DNA of 64,000 nt, from NCBI GenBank assembly GCA_013388455.1, contig JACAFF010000005.1, forward strand, positions 1-64,000. The letters run 5' to 3'. The translations under genes were made by a program, and so were the position numbers. The stretch is from Nitrospirota bacterium (GTDB lineage: Bacteria; Nitrospirota; Thermodesulfovibrionia; Thermodesulfovibrionales; SM23-35). Each line of letters starts with the position of its first letter. The first letter of the stretch is position 1. This document shows, one piece after another, positions 48,577 through 60,516 of the stretch. Below the pieces are notes generated by a model. That model made no database searches, had not been told where the DNA came from, and saw only the letters and a list, made by a program, of their open reading frames with translations.

Positions 48577-51063
48577 GTGAATCTCATTTCGATACAAAAA
48601 CCAAGCAGGTATATCAATAAAGAAATTAATGCAATTTACAAGAAAGCCCCTGTTAAGGTTGCCCTTGCATTCCCTGACATTTATGAAATAGGGATGTCTC
48701 ATCTCGGGCTGAAAATTCTTTACAAAATTATCAATGACCTTCCTTTTGCCTCTGCAGAGAGGGTTTTTTCTCCATGGATTGATCTTGAAGCTCAAATGAA
48801 ATCAGGCAATATAATACTTGAATCACTTGAGTTCAACCGTCCTTTGAGAGAATTTGATATTATTGGTTTCAGTCTTCAATACGAACTTTCATTTACAACT
48901 GTTCTTAATATACTTTCACTTGGTGGTGTTCCATTAAGAACTGAAGACCGTGTAGAGCATCTTTTTCCACTTGTTATTGCTGGTGGGCCATGCACTGTAA
49001 ACCCCTTTCCAATGTCTCCTTTTATTGATGCCTTTTTAATAGGAGATGGTGAAGATGCGATAAAAGAAATACTAAATATATATTATTTATGGAAATCCGA
49101 AGGAGATGGTAAAAAAGAATCTCTCTTTTACGCTCTTTCAAATATTGAAGGTATATATGTGCCTGCTATTCATAAGACTCCCTTAAATATCTTTAATAAA
49201 AGTACAAAGAAAGAATATTTGATTAAAAGACGCTTCATTCAAAATCTTGATGATGCCCCCTATCCGGAAAATCCTGTCATCCCTTACACTGCAATTATAC
49301 ATGACAGAATTAACATCGAGGTTTCAAGAGGCTGTTCAATGGGTTGTAGATTCTGTCAGGCAGGCATAATATACAGGCCAGTTCGTGAAAGAAGTCCTGA
49401 TAAAGTTCTGGATTTAGCCAAAAAAAATCTTAAAAATACAGGTTATGATGAAGTCTCATTCACGTCTCTAAGTGCTGGGGACTATAGCTGCCTTTTACAG
49501 ATTGTGAAAAACTTCAATAATCTATTTCATAAAAAAAGAATCTCTTTATCTCTTCCATCCCTCAGGGTCGCATCGATAAATCGCAATATTTTAAAGGAGA
49601 TCAGGACTGTCAGAAAAACTGGCTTTACTATCGCACCAGAAGCAGGAACTCATAGACTGAGAAATGTAATAAACAAAGATTTTTCTGATTCTGATTATGA
49701 AAACGCTTTAAAAATACTTTTTGAAGAAGGGTGGCATAAACTTAAACTTTACTTCATGATAGGACTCCCAACAGAGACGACAAAAGATATTGAAGGAATT
49801 ATTCAGATGGTTATGCTCGCTTTGAAAATTGCAAAACAGAATACAAAACGGCGTGTAAATATTAATATCGGTATATCTCCATTCGTTCCAAAAGCACATA
49901 CACCTTTCCAGTGGTATGGACAGAATCCTATAAATGAGATGGAAGAGAAAAAAGGCTATATCACAAAAAAACTATCGAAAAAAGGGGTTTATATAAAAAC
50001 ACATAACTTAAATATGAGTTTATTAGAAGCTGCGTTTTCACGAGGTGATGCAAAACTCTCATCTCTCATTGAAATTGCCTGGTCACTCGGTTGCAGGCTC
50101 GACGGCTGGTCAGAAGTTTTCGACTTTGATAAATGGAAAGAAGCCATGAATCGAACTGGCTTAGATGTGGAAGAATATGCAAAAAAAACTTATACCTTTA
50201 CTGATACCCTGCCTTGGGAGAAGATAGATACCGGAGTTACAAAAGAATTTCTATGGAAAGAATATCAGAAGGGATTATCAGGAAACATAACAATTGATTG
50301 CAGAAAAGTCTGTCATAACTGCGGACTCCGTTGCGATCAGAAATTAAGAAGATACGAAAATAATAATATAAGTTATACAACTTCTCAACCTCTTCATTTC
50401 ATGCCAATAAGGATAAGGGCTGAATTTTCAAAAACAGGTTTATTGAAATATCTTTCGCATCTTGAGGTTATGTCAGTAATAATTCGCGCTCTCAGAAGGG
50501 CAGATGTTAACCTTGAGTATTCTAAAGGATATCACCCGGTTCCAGAGATATCTTTTGGTCCACCACTTGCTGTAGGTGTTGCAGGACTGTCTGAATATTT
50601 TGATATGAAAGTATTACAGCCTTTTGATCTCACAACTTATAAAAAAAATATTAATGCCGTTTTGCCTGAAGGTATATATATTAAGGATATGGCTGTTATA
50701 CCTTTTGATACAGAGTCACTTAATAGTTTCATTAAAAGATATGAATATGAGATAAAAGGGCTGAAATTAACAAATATAAATAAGTTTTTATCAGAAAAAG
50801 AGATTTTTTTTAAAAGGAACCAGAAAGAAGTCAATCTCAGGAATATGTTGGAAGAAGTAAAACAAATTAATGAAAATACAGTATCAATTATTCTGGTAGA
50901 TCATGAAGAAACGAAAGTAAGACTTAGCGAGATACTTCAAGTCATTATGAATACTCCATTTGAAGAACTTGACATTACACGTATATCACTATATGGTTGG
51001 AAAAGTGGTTGGATTAAACCTCTTCAAAAAAACAGCCTCCAGATGGTAGATTATATTGATTGA
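48577..51063 (+). CDS. B12-binding-like radical SAM protein fused to a DUF2344 domain
   Basis: The 828-residue protein joins an N-terminal cobalamin-binding-like region (KVALAFPDIYEIGMSHLGLKILY, IAGGPCTVNPFPMSPFIDAFLIGDGE), a radical SAM core with the cluster CSMGCRFCQAG (near 258-268), and a C-terminal domain from about residue 610 (RIRAEFSKTGLLKYLSHLEVM, then YSKGYHPVPEISFGPPLAVG). The last part matches the TIGR03936/DUF2344 domain that in many genomes is a separate gene beside RNase E/G, as rng is here. The start is GTG 48577, with no ribosome site. A tRNA- or rRNA-modifying role is inferred. Confidence 0.88.
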   Translation: MNLISIQKPSRYINKEINAIYKKAPVKVALAFPDIYEIGMSHLGLKILYKIINDLPFASAERVFSPWIDLEAQMKSGNIILESLEFNRPLREFDIIGFSLQYELSFTTVLNILSLGGVPLRTEDRVEHLFPLVIAGGPCTVNPFPMSPFIDAFLIGDGEDAIKEILNIYYLWKSEGDGKKESLFYALSNIEGIYVPAIHKTPLNIFNKSTKKEYLIKRRFIQNLDDAPYPENPVIPYTAIIHDRINIEVSRGCSMGCRFCQAGIIYRPVRERSPDKVLDLAKKNLKNTGYDEVSFTSLSAGDYSCLLQIVKNFNNLFHKKRISLSLPSLRVASINRNILKEIRTVRKTGFTIAPEAGTHRLRNVINKDFSDSDYENALKILFEEGWHKLKLYFMIGLPTETTKDIEGIIQMVMLALKIAKQNTKRRVNINIGISPFVPKAHTPFQWYGQNPINEMEEKKGYITKKLSKKGVYIKTHNLNMSLLEAAFSRGDAKLSSLIEIAWSLGCRLDGWSEVFDFDKWKEAMNRTGLDVEEYAKKTYTFTDTLPWEKIDTGVTKEFLWKEYQKGLSGNITIDCRKVCHNCGLRCDQKLRRYENNNISYTTSQPLHFMPIRIRAEFSKTGLLKYLSHLEVMSVIIRALRRADVNLEYSKGYHPVPEISFGPPLAVGVAGLSEYFDMKVLQPFDLTTYKKNINAVLPEGIYIKDMAVIPFDTESLNSFIKRYEYEIKGLKLTNINKFLSEKEIFFKRNQKEVNLRNMLEEVKQINENTVSIILVDHEETKVRLSEILQVIMNTPFEELDITRISLYGWKSGWIKPLQKNSLQMVDYID

Positions 51064-51065
51064 CT

Positions 51066-52571
51066 ATGGAAAACGAAATACTTATTAATGCAACGCGTGA
51101 TGAAATTAGAGTCGGCCTTCTCGAAGGAGGACAGGTAGTTGAATTCTATGTTGAGAGAAAACGTGATGCGAGCCTTGTGGGTAATATCTATAAAGGCAGA
51201 GTCGTAAAAATCCTTCCAGGGATGCAGTCTGCCTTTGTGGATATCGGGCTTGAAAAAGCAGCTTTCCTCTATGTTACAGACATCCACGCTGGGCTTGAAG
51301 ATTTTGCATCGTTTCTTGATGAAGAGGAAAAGGTAAATTCTATCGAGATATTCTCACGCAAAGGAAGACCTGACCTTACTATCGAAGAGCTGATTCAGGA
51401 AGGACAGGAAATCCTTGTTCAAGTATCTAAAGACCCTATTGGTAGTAAAGGGGCAAGGGTAACCTCATACGTTACACTTCCTGGACGTTATCTTGTTCTT
51501 ATGCCGAATGTTGAGCATATTGGCATATCGAGAAGAATATCTGACGAATTCGAACGTTTGAGACTCCGAACAATTGTCGAGAATCTAAAAATGAAGGGCT
51601 TTGGACTGATCATAAGGACAGCAAGCGAGGGATCCGTTGAAGAAGATTTAAAAAAAGATCTGGATTTCCTTTTAATGCTATGGGAAAACATTCAGAAAAA
51701 GAAAGACAGGGTTTCTGCCCCAACTCTTTTATACAGCGACCTCGACCTTGTATTCAGGAGTGTAAGAGACTTAATGATACAGGATGTAAAAAGACTTGTT
51801 GTTGATTCAGAAGAGGAATATGAACGAATTAAGGATTTTGTGAAAACATATTCAGAAAAGCTTCTTGGCAAAATAGAGTTGTATGAAGGAACAGAGCCAC
51901 TTTTTGAAGCTTTTGGAATCGAGCTTGACACTCAACGTGCTCTTGGCAGAAAGGTGTGGCTAAAATCAGGTGGGTATATTGTAATTGACCAGACTGAAGC
52001 AATGACTGTTATTGATGTTAATACTGGAAAGTTTGTAGGAAAAGAAGAGCTTGAAGATACTATTTTGAAAACTAATCTTGAGGCCGTTAAAGAAATCGCT
52101 TATCAAATCAGACTCAGAAACCTTGGTGGCATTATCATAGTTGATTTTATAGACATGGAAAGGTATGAAAACAGGGAAAGAGTTTTTAACGCCTTCACTG
52201 AAGCAATGAAAAAAGACCGGGCAAAAAATACCATTTCACATATATCAGATCTTGGTTTAATTCAGATGACAAGAAAACGAGTCAGGGAGAGTCTGGGTAG
52301 AACTCTATGCGAAACATGCCCTTACTGTGAAGGTAAGGGATTTGTGAAGTCTCCGAGAACTCTGTGTTATGAAATTTTCAGAAAGGTCATAAGACTTGCC
52401 CGGCACAGTGCAGAAAGAATTATTGTAACAGCACACCCATCAGTTGCAGAACTCCTCTCTGATGAAGAACGTGCTGGAATCGAAGACATTGAAACACGAT
52501 ATGGTGTTAAAGTTACCATAAGAGAAAGCCGCACCCTACATCAGGAAAATTATGAAGTGACCGTATTGTAA
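51066..52571 (+). CDS. rng: Ribonuclease E/G family
   Basis: The 501-residue protein is an RNase G-like endonuclease for rRNA and mRNA processing. It opens with ILINATRDEIRVGLLEGGQV, has the S1 domain with VGNIYKGRVVKILPGMQSAFVDIGLEKAAFLY, the catalytic metal site TVIDVNTGKF and IVDFIDME, and a zinc-link CETCPYCEGKGF. It lacks the long RNase E scaffold tail. A TTG at 51060 is also in frame, overlapping the previous stop; ATG 51066 fits relatives better. It is immediately downstream of the radical SAM gene. Confidence 0.95.
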   Translation: MENEILINATRDEIRVGLLEGGQVVEFYVERKRDASLVGNIYKGRVVKILPGMQSAFVDIGLEKAAFLYVTDIHAGLEDFASFLDEEEKVNSIEIFSRKGRPDLTIEELIQEGQEILVQVSKDPIGSKGARVTSYVTLPGRYLVLMPNVEHIGISRRISDEFERLRLRTIVENLKMKGFGLIIRTASEGSVEEDLKKDLDFLLMLWENIQKKKDRVSAPTLLYSDLDLVFRSVRDLMIQDVKRLVVDSEEEYERIKDFVKTYSEKLLGKIELYEGTEPLFEAFGIELDTQRALGRKVWLKSGGYIVIDQTEAMTVIDVNTGKFVGKEELEDTILKTNLEAVKEIAYQIRLRNLGGIIIVDFIDMERYENRERVFNAFTEAMKKDRAKNTISHISDLGLIQMTRKRVRESLGRTLCETCPYCEGKGFVKSPRTLCYEIFRKVIRLARHSAERIIVTAHPSVAELLSDEERAGIEDIETRYGVKVTIRESRTLHQENYEVTVL

Positions 52572-52626
52572 AGATATATCTGTCCAAAATGTGCCATTAG
52601 AAGTTTTTTTTCTTTCTTTCAACCAC

Positions 52627-52643
52627 TACGTCGATTTGACGTA
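52627..52643. repeat. Small perfect inverted repeat upstream of larE
   Basis: TACGTC (52627-52632) and GACGTA (52638-52643) are separated by five bases, in the 80 bp gap before larE. It could be a regulator site. Confidence 0.3.
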
Positions 52644-52675
52644 TATATCTTTTGGGAAGTAACATAAAAATATAC

Positions 52676-53476
52676 ATGTCAAAAAAATTAAAACATCTTA
52701 TTAATATTTTAAAAAACATGAAAAGTGCTGTGCTTGCTTATTCAGGGGGTGTTGACAGCACATTTCTTTTAAAGGCTATGCAACTTGCTGATATCAAAAC
52801 CCTTGCCATTACAGCTGTTTCTAAAATTAGATCTCCTGAAGATATCTTGAATGCAAGAAGATTTGCAGAAGCTGCTAAAGTTGAACATTTAGAAATAAAT
52901 ACCGATGAGCTTTCTATTGAAGAATTTGTAGAAAATACTCCTAAAAGATGTTTTATCTGTAAGGATCTACTTTTTAAAAAGTTATCGGATATTGCTAAAA
53001 CATATAATTACATGTTTATACTCGAGGCAAGTAATCAGGACGACCTTAAAGATTACAGACCCGGCAGATTAGCAGCAGAAAAATATGGGATACGAAGCCC
53101 TCTAATTGAAGCTGAATTTTCAAAAAAAGAAATCAGAGCACATTCAAAAAAATTAGGACTTTCAACATGGAATTTGCCTTCTTCTTCCTGTCTTGCAACA
53201 AGGTTTCCTTATTATCAGAGAATTACTACCGAATCACTCAGAAAAGTGCTTGAGGCTGAAGACTTTCTCAAATCCCTTGGATTTCAGGAAATACGACTGA
53301 GAGAGCATGGCAATATTGCAAGAATAGAAGTTTCAGTAAAGAAATTCCAGCTATTCTTAAGTCCTCAGAAAAGAACCCTTATTACAAAAACCCTTAAATC
53401 TCTCGGCTATTCCTATATAACTTTTGACCTTGATGGCTATCAAAGTGGTAGCATGAACAGAAATCTCAAGAAATAG
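52676..53476 (+). CDS. larE: LarE-like ATP-dependent sacrificial sulfur transferase
   Basis: LarE donates sulfur to pyridinium dicarboxylate adenylate when the nickel-pincer cofactor of lactate racemase is built. The 266-residue protein has the PP-loop SGGVDS at 23-28 and a conserved RCFICK Cys pair (C92, C95). C172 in SSSCLATRFPY is at the position of the donor Cys in Lactobacillus plantarum LarE. LarA, LarB and LarC are not in this window. A TTG start at 52652 is also possible. It is followed by an iron-sulfur protein gene. Confidence 0.85.
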   Translation: MSKKLKHLINILKNMKSAVLAYSGGVDSTFLLKAMQLADIKTLAITAVSKIRSPEDILNARRFAEAAKVEHLEINTDELSIEEFVENTPKRCFICKDLLFKKLSDIAKTYNYMFILEASNQDDLKDYRPGRLAAEKYGIRSPLIEAEFSKKEIRAHSKKLGLSTWNLPSSSCLATRFPYYQRITTESLRKVLEAEDFLKSLGFQEIRLREHGNIARIEVSVKKFQLFLSPQKRTLITKTLKSLGYSYITFDLDGYQSGSMNRNLKK

Positions 53477-53529
53477 AGGAGACTTAACTATTCTGGAAAG
53501 AATATTTTTGCCAGAAGGTATAACTCAAA

Positions 53530-54708
53530 ATGGAAGATTCAATTTATCTTGAAAAGCTTTCAAAGTGTATACGCTGTGGAAGCTGTAAGGCCTATTGCCC
53601 TACATATGATGAAGTTTCATCAGAGGCAATGAGTGCAAGGGGAAGGCTTGTTCTGCTATGGATGCTTGCATCAGGCCAGTTAGAAACTTCTTCCCTTTTA
53701 AATGATCGGATATTCAGTTGCACATTATGTGGAAAATGCATAAGTCTCTGTCCTCTTGAAATTGATATCAAAGAAGTTATCTATCATGGCAGAAAGATTC
53801 TCAGAAAAACTGATAAAAAGAGAAAGCTTCTTCGGTTTTTTCTGAATCTGTTCACAAAAAATTCCAACCTGAGTTTTAATATGCTCAATTCAACCAAGCA
53901 CATCCTTCTACCCTATCTCAAAAAAAAGGTAATTCCTTTTCCCTTTGAACTTCCTGAACATACATTGAAGGGCAGTCTACATGTAATAACTGTTCCTAAA
54001 AAGAGAGGTCGTGTAGCTGTATTCACAGGTTGTGCTGTTAATTTCTTGCTTCCTCATATCGGAGAATCCCTTATTAATGTCCTGCACGAGCTTGGATATG
54101 AGGTTATTTTACCTGCAGGTGAAGTCTGCTGTGGTTCGCCATTAAGAGCAGTCGGCCTTGAAGAAGAGGCTATCAAGCTTGCCCGTAAAAATAAAGACCT
54201 TTATAAAAGACTGAATGTTGAGGCAGTCTTAAGTCTTTGTCCAACATGTACTTTATCACTTAAAGAAGAGTATCCAAAAATGATTGGAGAAGGAATCGAT
54301 GCAATTGACATATCACTTTTCTTATCTAATAAGATTGATTACTTTCTAACAAAGCATCCGAAACCTAAATTTAAGTCGGCAATTTATCATGATCCATGCC
54401 ACCTGAAATATGGGCTTGGGATCGAAAAGGAGCCGAGGGAGATTCTTAAAAATATCGGAATAGATTTGATCCCTCATAAAAGTGATAGATGCTGTGGCTT
54501 TGCAGGGACTTTCTGTTTTTCTTTTCGTGAGATTTCAGAGGCTCTTCTGAATAACTGTATTAAGGAATACTCTTCTTCTGGAGCAGAAATGATCGTTACC
54601 TCATGTCCTGGCTGTATTATCCAGCTTGCGAAGGGTTTTAAAAATAAACCCGTTATACACATAATCGAAGTGATCGAAGAGGCAATATTTCAGTTAGTAT
54701 CTAAATAA
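53530..54708 (+). CDS. GlcF-like iron-sulfur protein (two 4Fe-4S, two CCG domains)
   Basis: The 392-residue cytoplasmic protein has two ferredoxin motifs, C13-C16-C19-C23 (CIRCGSCKAYC) and C64-C67-C70-C74 (CTLCGKCISLC), and two CCG-type domains of the heterodisulfide-reductase/GlcF family: AVFTGCAVNFLLPHIGESLI with GEVCCGSPLRAVGL, and YHDPCHLKYGLGI with DRCCGFAGTF. This is the Fe-S subunit of glycolate or lactate oxidases. No glcD-like flavin subunit lies next to it, although larE upstream hints at lactate metabolism. Confidence 0.88.
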   Translation: MEDSIYLEKLSKCIRCGSCKAYCPTYDEVSSEAMSARGRLVLLWMLASGQLETSSLLNDRIFSCTLCGKCISLCPLEIDIKEVIYHGRKILRKTDKKRKLLRFFLNLFTKNSNLSFNMLNSTKHILLPYLKKKVIPFPFELPEHTLKGSLHVITVPKKRGRVAVFTGCAVNFLLPHIGESLINVLHELGYEVILPAGEVCCGSPLRAVGLEEEAIKLARKNKDLYKRLNVEAVLSLCPTCTLSLKEEYPKMIGEGIDAIDISLFLSNKIDYFLTKHPKPKFKSAIYHDPCHLKYGLGIEKEPREILKNIGIDLIPHKSDRCCGFAGTFCFSFREISEALLNNCIKEYSSSGAEMIVTSCPGCIIQLAKGFKNKPVIHIIEVIEEAIFQLVSK

Positions 54709-54739
54709 GTTTTCTGCTATAATAAAATTGTACCTTTTA

Positions 54740-54768
54740 TTAACCTGAAAATGCATTATTCGGGTTAA
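54740..54768. repeat. Inverted repeat containing TGCATTATTCGGGTTAA
   Basis: TTAACCTGAA (54740-54749) and TTCGGGTTAA (54759-54768) are inverted and match at 9 of 10 bases, with the self-complementary AATGCATT in the loop. The right half, TGCATTATTCGGGTTAA (54752-54768), recurs exactly at 55122-55138. It lies 24 bp before fmdB. Confidence 0.6.
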
Positions 54769-54792
54769 TTTGACCAACTTCTGAGGTGAAAT

Positions 54793-55002
54793 ATGCCTAT
54801 TTATGAATATAAATGTACAAGTTGTGGGGAAGATTTCGAAAAGCTTATATTCGGAAATCAGGAAGTTTCTTGTCCAAAGTGTAGTTCAAAAAAGGTAAAA
54901 AAGAAATTTTCAGTATTCAATGCTTCAGGTACTGAAAAACCTTTAGCTGGAACTTCTTCATGCACCTCCTGCACAAAAGGCACATGCAGTACCTGCCACT
55001 AA
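54793..55002 (+). CDS. FmdB-type zinc ribbon protein
   Basis: The 69-residue protein starts MPIYEYKCTSCGEDFE and has a zinc ribbon with C8, C11, C27 and C30, then a Cys-rich tail (SSCTSCTKGTCSTCH) with five more cysteines. FmdB-type proteins are small and mostly unstudied; in one case they were proposed to regulate formamidase/amidase genes. The gene stands between two copies of the dispersed motif. Confidence 0.85.
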   Translation: MPIYEYKCTSCGEDFEKLIFGNQEVSCPKCSSKKVKKKFSVFNASGTEKPLAGTSSCTSCTKGTCSTCH

Positions 55003-55121
55003 AAATAAGCTTGTCTGCAGTAAAACAATCATTTATGGTTTTACGAATTTTATTATCCCTATGACAACAAAAAATAATTTAAAATAATCATATCGAGTTA
55101 AAGAAATTTTTGAGCAATATC

Positions 55122-55138
55122 TGCATTATTCGGGTTAA
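55122..55138 (+). repeat. Exact second copy of TGCATTATTCGGGTTAA
   Basis: This is identical over 17 bases to 54752-54768, but the left arm of the inverted repeat is missing. It abuts the stop codon of the convergent lipoprotein gene. Confidence 0.6.
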
Positions 55139-55567
55139 CTATGGATAGCTAAAGGGATTTTCTCTTTTAATCTTGATAAGTTTTAATGGTCTGCCCTCAA
55201 ACACAAAGACTGCCAGTCCACGCTCTTCTGTAATTTTTTCTTCCCATTTCCATGTTCCTTTCCATGAAATAGTTACAGAGACTGTTGAACCCTGAATTTC
55301 AACCCAGGTTGGTGTAAATATAAGTTCAGCATTATCAAAGGGTTTAATTGAACCAAATATTTCACTGAAGGCTTCCTCGGTAGAATTCTCTTTAAGGGTT
55401 CCTCGGTCATTTTCGATATAGGCTTTTTTGAGTGTGTCTGTAAGCTTGAAGGCTTCATGTGCTATTTTTGAATCATCTGAAACCTTTTTTACCTCTTTTT
55501 CAGAACATGAAACAAGAACAAGAATTATACTGACATAGAACAATACGCTGATATTTTTGTATCTCAT
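55139..55567 (-). CDS. Small lipoprotein of unknown function
   Basis: The 142-residue protein has a signal peptide with the lipobox LVLVSC (Cys near residue 21) and a small alpha/beta domain (FKLTDTLKKAYIENDRGTLK, then VTISWKGTWKWEEKITEERG). The fold suggests an NTF2-like domain, which is only a guess. It is a single gene, convergent with fmdB and downstream of gyrB on the same strand. Confidence 0.75.
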   Translation of the reverse strand: MRYKNISVLFYVSIILVLVSCSEKEVKKVSDDSKIAHEAFKLTDTLKKAYIENDRGTLKENSTEEAFSEIFGSIKPFDNAELIFTPTWVEIQGSTVSVTISWKGTWKWEEKITEERGLAVFVFEGRPLKLIKIKRENPFSYP

Positions 55568-55597
55568 TTTTCTTACTAAGTTGAGTATTCCTCTCTT

Positions 55598-58000
<2,403 letters not shown>

Positions 58001-58022
58001 TTATCCCATAATTATTTCTATT

Positions 58023-59153
58023 CTATATCCTCATTGGCATAATAACGCATTGATAAAATTCATTTCCGGCTTCTTTTACAAGAACTGGACTAAGTGGGTC
58101 CTGAAATTCAAAAACAACTTTTTCATCTGACATACCTCCAAGTACATCCAGCACATATCGCGCATTGAAACCGAGTGAAAGTTTATCAAATTTATATTCT
58201 ATTGCAACTTCTTCTTTTGCCTCACCGATGTCAGGGCTTGATGATGAGACGGTGAGGGTATCTTTATCAAGGTCAAACTTCACCGCACTTGCTCTCTCCT
58301 TGGACATAACAGATACCCTTCTTAATACCCTGATAAAAGGCTCTCTTCCAATGAACATCTTTTTCTCATTAGACTGTGGGATGACATTTTCATAGTTTGG
58401 ATAAGAGCCTTCTATTAGTCTTGTCAGGAATTGTATCTTGTCTATAGAGAAAAGAAGATGTTTTTCTCCAATAGATATTTTTACCTTCTTTTTCTCCTCG
58501 CTTCCATCAGAATCTGCAAGAAATTTTCTTAGCTCAGATACACCCTTCCTTGGAACAATAATTTTCTTTTCACTTTTCATTTCACTTTCCATATCTCTTT
58601 TGATTAATGCCAGTCTGTGGCCATCTGTTCCTACAACTATAAAATTTTTATCCTGAGGCTTCATATGGAAAAGAAGGCCATTCAGTGTATATCTTGTATC
58701 ACTTTCCCCTGCAGAATATAGCGTTTTCTCAATCATTTCCAGTAGAACTTCGGCGTCAATCAATAATTCTTCAACATCACCCAGGTTTGGCCATGCAGGA
58801 AAATCAGATGATGGAAGCGTAGCAATCTTAAAATTACTTGCACCCGATCTAATCTTCAACCAGCCTTCGGCTGTAGTTTCTTCAAGGCTTTCAAAATATA
58901 AATCTCCCTCAACTTCCCTTACAATCTCAAAAAGTTTTCTTGCAGGAATACAGAGCTTTCCCTCTTTTTCTATATTAGCTTCTAAAGGTTCTTTTATAGC
59001 AGTTTCAATATCTGTTGCAATTATATACGAACCCTTCTTGGATGCATGGAGAAGAAAGTGGCTCAGTATAGGCATTGTATTCTTCTTTTCAATAATATTC
59101 TGAATATTCGCAAGCTTTTCAAGCATCTCGTCCTTAGATATAGTTAATTTCAT
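58023..59153 (-). CDS. dnaN: DNA polymerase III beta sliding clamp
   Basis: The 376-residue protein has the three repeated clamp domains and family landmarks (ILSHFLLHA, VGTDGHRLALIKRDM, FLTRLIEGSYPNYENVIP, and the C-terminal YQCVIMPMRI that matches the usual conserved end). It forms the dimeric ring that tethers Pol III. It lies 31 bp downstream of dnaA. Confidence 0.97.
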   Translation of the reverse strand: MKLTISKDEMLEKLANIQNIIEKKNTMPILSHFLLHASKKGSYIIATDIETAIKEPLEANIEKEGKLCIPARKLFEIVREVEGDLYFESLEETTAEGWLKIRSGASNFKIATLPSSDFPAWPNLGDVEELLIDAEVLLEMIEKTLYSAGESDTRYTLNGLLFHMKPQDKNFIVVGTDGHRLALIKRDMESEMKSEKKIIVPRKGVSELRKFLADSDGSEEKKKVKISIGEKHLLFSIDKIQFLTRLIEGSYPNYENVIPQSNEKKMFIGREPFIRVLRRVSVMSKERASAVKFDLDKDTLTVSSSSPDIGEAKEEVAIEYKFDKLSLGFNARYVLDVLGGMSDEKVVFEFQDPLSPVLVKEAGNEFYQCVIMPMRI

Positions 59154-59184
59154 AATTCCTCCCTTTAAGCTAAAAGCTCTGTTT

Positions 59185-60516
59185 TCAACCTTTTAATTTT
59201 CGAATAAAACTCTCAATTAATCGGTTAAATGTTTCATCTTTTGTTCTTTTATCATCAATCTGTCTACAGGCATATAAGACTGTTGCATGATCTTTACCAC
59301 CAAAATTCTTCCCGATATCATTCAGAGATAGGTTAGTTAATTGCTTGGTAAGATACATTGCTATTTGTCTTGGTAAAGCAACTTCTTTGGTTCTCTTACG
59401 TGCTTTTAATTCAAGTAATTTAACGCCAAAATGATCACTTACAATTCGCTGAATTAAATCAGTTGTTACAGGTTTTTCTTCATCATCAATGAGATCACGA
59501 AGTATCTGTTTTGCCATTTCTTTATCTATAGGCTTTCCGGTAAGAGAAGATTGAGCGCCGAGCCGTATCAGACAGCCTTCAAGTTCACGAATATTAGACT
59601 TTACTCTTGAGGCAAGATAATAAGCAACATCATCAGATATATTAATCCGTTCTATTTCTGCCTTTTTTTGAATAATTGCAATCTTTGTTTCAAGTTCAGG
59701 TGGTTGAATATCCGCAATAAGACCCATGCTGAATCTTGATCTCAATCTGTCCGTAACAGCACCTATTTCTTTAGGAGGTCTGTCACTCGATATCACGATC
59801 TGTCTCTGCCTATCGTATATAGCATTAAAAGTATGAAAGAATTCTTCCTGTGTCTGTGTTTTATTTGCAATAAAATGTATATCGTCAAGAAGCAAAAGGT
59901 CAACATTTCTATATTTTTCTTTAAGTTCACTCATTTTTTCATGCCTTATTGCAGATACCACTTCATTAGTAAACTGTTCTGCAGAGACATAAATTACTAT
60001 TAAATCTGGCCTTTTATCAAATACCGCATTTCCAACCGCATTAATCAGATGTGTTTTACCCAGTCCAACTCCTCCATAAACAAAAAAGGGATTATATGTC
60101 TTTCCTAAAGCCTCTGCAACTTTCTTTGCTGCTGCCTGGGCAAATTGATTAGATGGGCCTGTAACAAAATTATCAAATGTATACTTTGGGTTTAAATAGA
60201 TTCCTCTACTTACAAGTTTCTGTCGTCGGTTTTCCAATAACATATCCATTTTTTTTACATTAGGGTCTATTTTCTCCGCAATTCTGTATCTAATATTAAC
60301 TGGATGTCCCAGAATACTACTTATTGTTTCTGATATTATTTCAGGGTAGTTATCTTCTATCCAGTCTTTAAAAAAACGGTTGGGGATATCAATTGTTAAC
60401 TGCTGTTCTTTAATCTGCGTGAGTTTAATTGGCCTGAACCACAGTTCAATTATACTGCTTCCAACTTTTTTTTCTATTTTTGAAAGACTATTTGACCATA
60501 TTTCCTCAACTGTCAT
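59185..60516 (-). CDS. dnaA: Chromosomal replication initiator protein DnaA
   Basis: The 443-residue protein has the N-terminal domain I (about 1-80), the AAA+ domain with Walker A GGVGLGKT (148-155) and Walker B LLLLDDIHFI, sensor regions (SSDRPPKEI), and domain IV with the DnaA-box binding signature KNFGGKDHATVLYACRQI. Domain II is short. It starts the run dnaA-dnaN-gyrB on the minus strand, and the candidate origin lies directly upstream. Confidence 0.97.
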   Translation of the reverse strand: MTVEEIWSNSLSKIEKKVGSSIIELWFRPIKLTQIKEQQLTIDIPNRFFKDWIEDNYPEIISETISSILGHPVNIRYRIAEKIDPNVKKMDMLLENRRQKLVSRGIYLNPKYTFDNFVTGPSNQFAQAAAKKVAEALGKTYNPFFVYGGVGLGKTHLINAVGNAVFDKRPDLIVIYVSAEQFTNEVVSAIRHEKMSELKEKYRNVDLLLLDDIHFIANKTQTQEEFFHTFNAIYDRQRQIVISSDRPPKEIGAVTDRLRSRFSMGLIADIQPPELETKIAIIQKKAEIERINISDDVAYYLASRVKSNIRELEGCLIRLGAQSSLTGKPIDKEMAKQILRDLIDDEEKPVTTDLIQRIVSDHFGVKLLELKARKRTKEVALPRQIAMYLTKQLTNLSLNDIGKNFGGKDHATVLYACRQIDDKRTKDETFNRLIESFIRKLKG

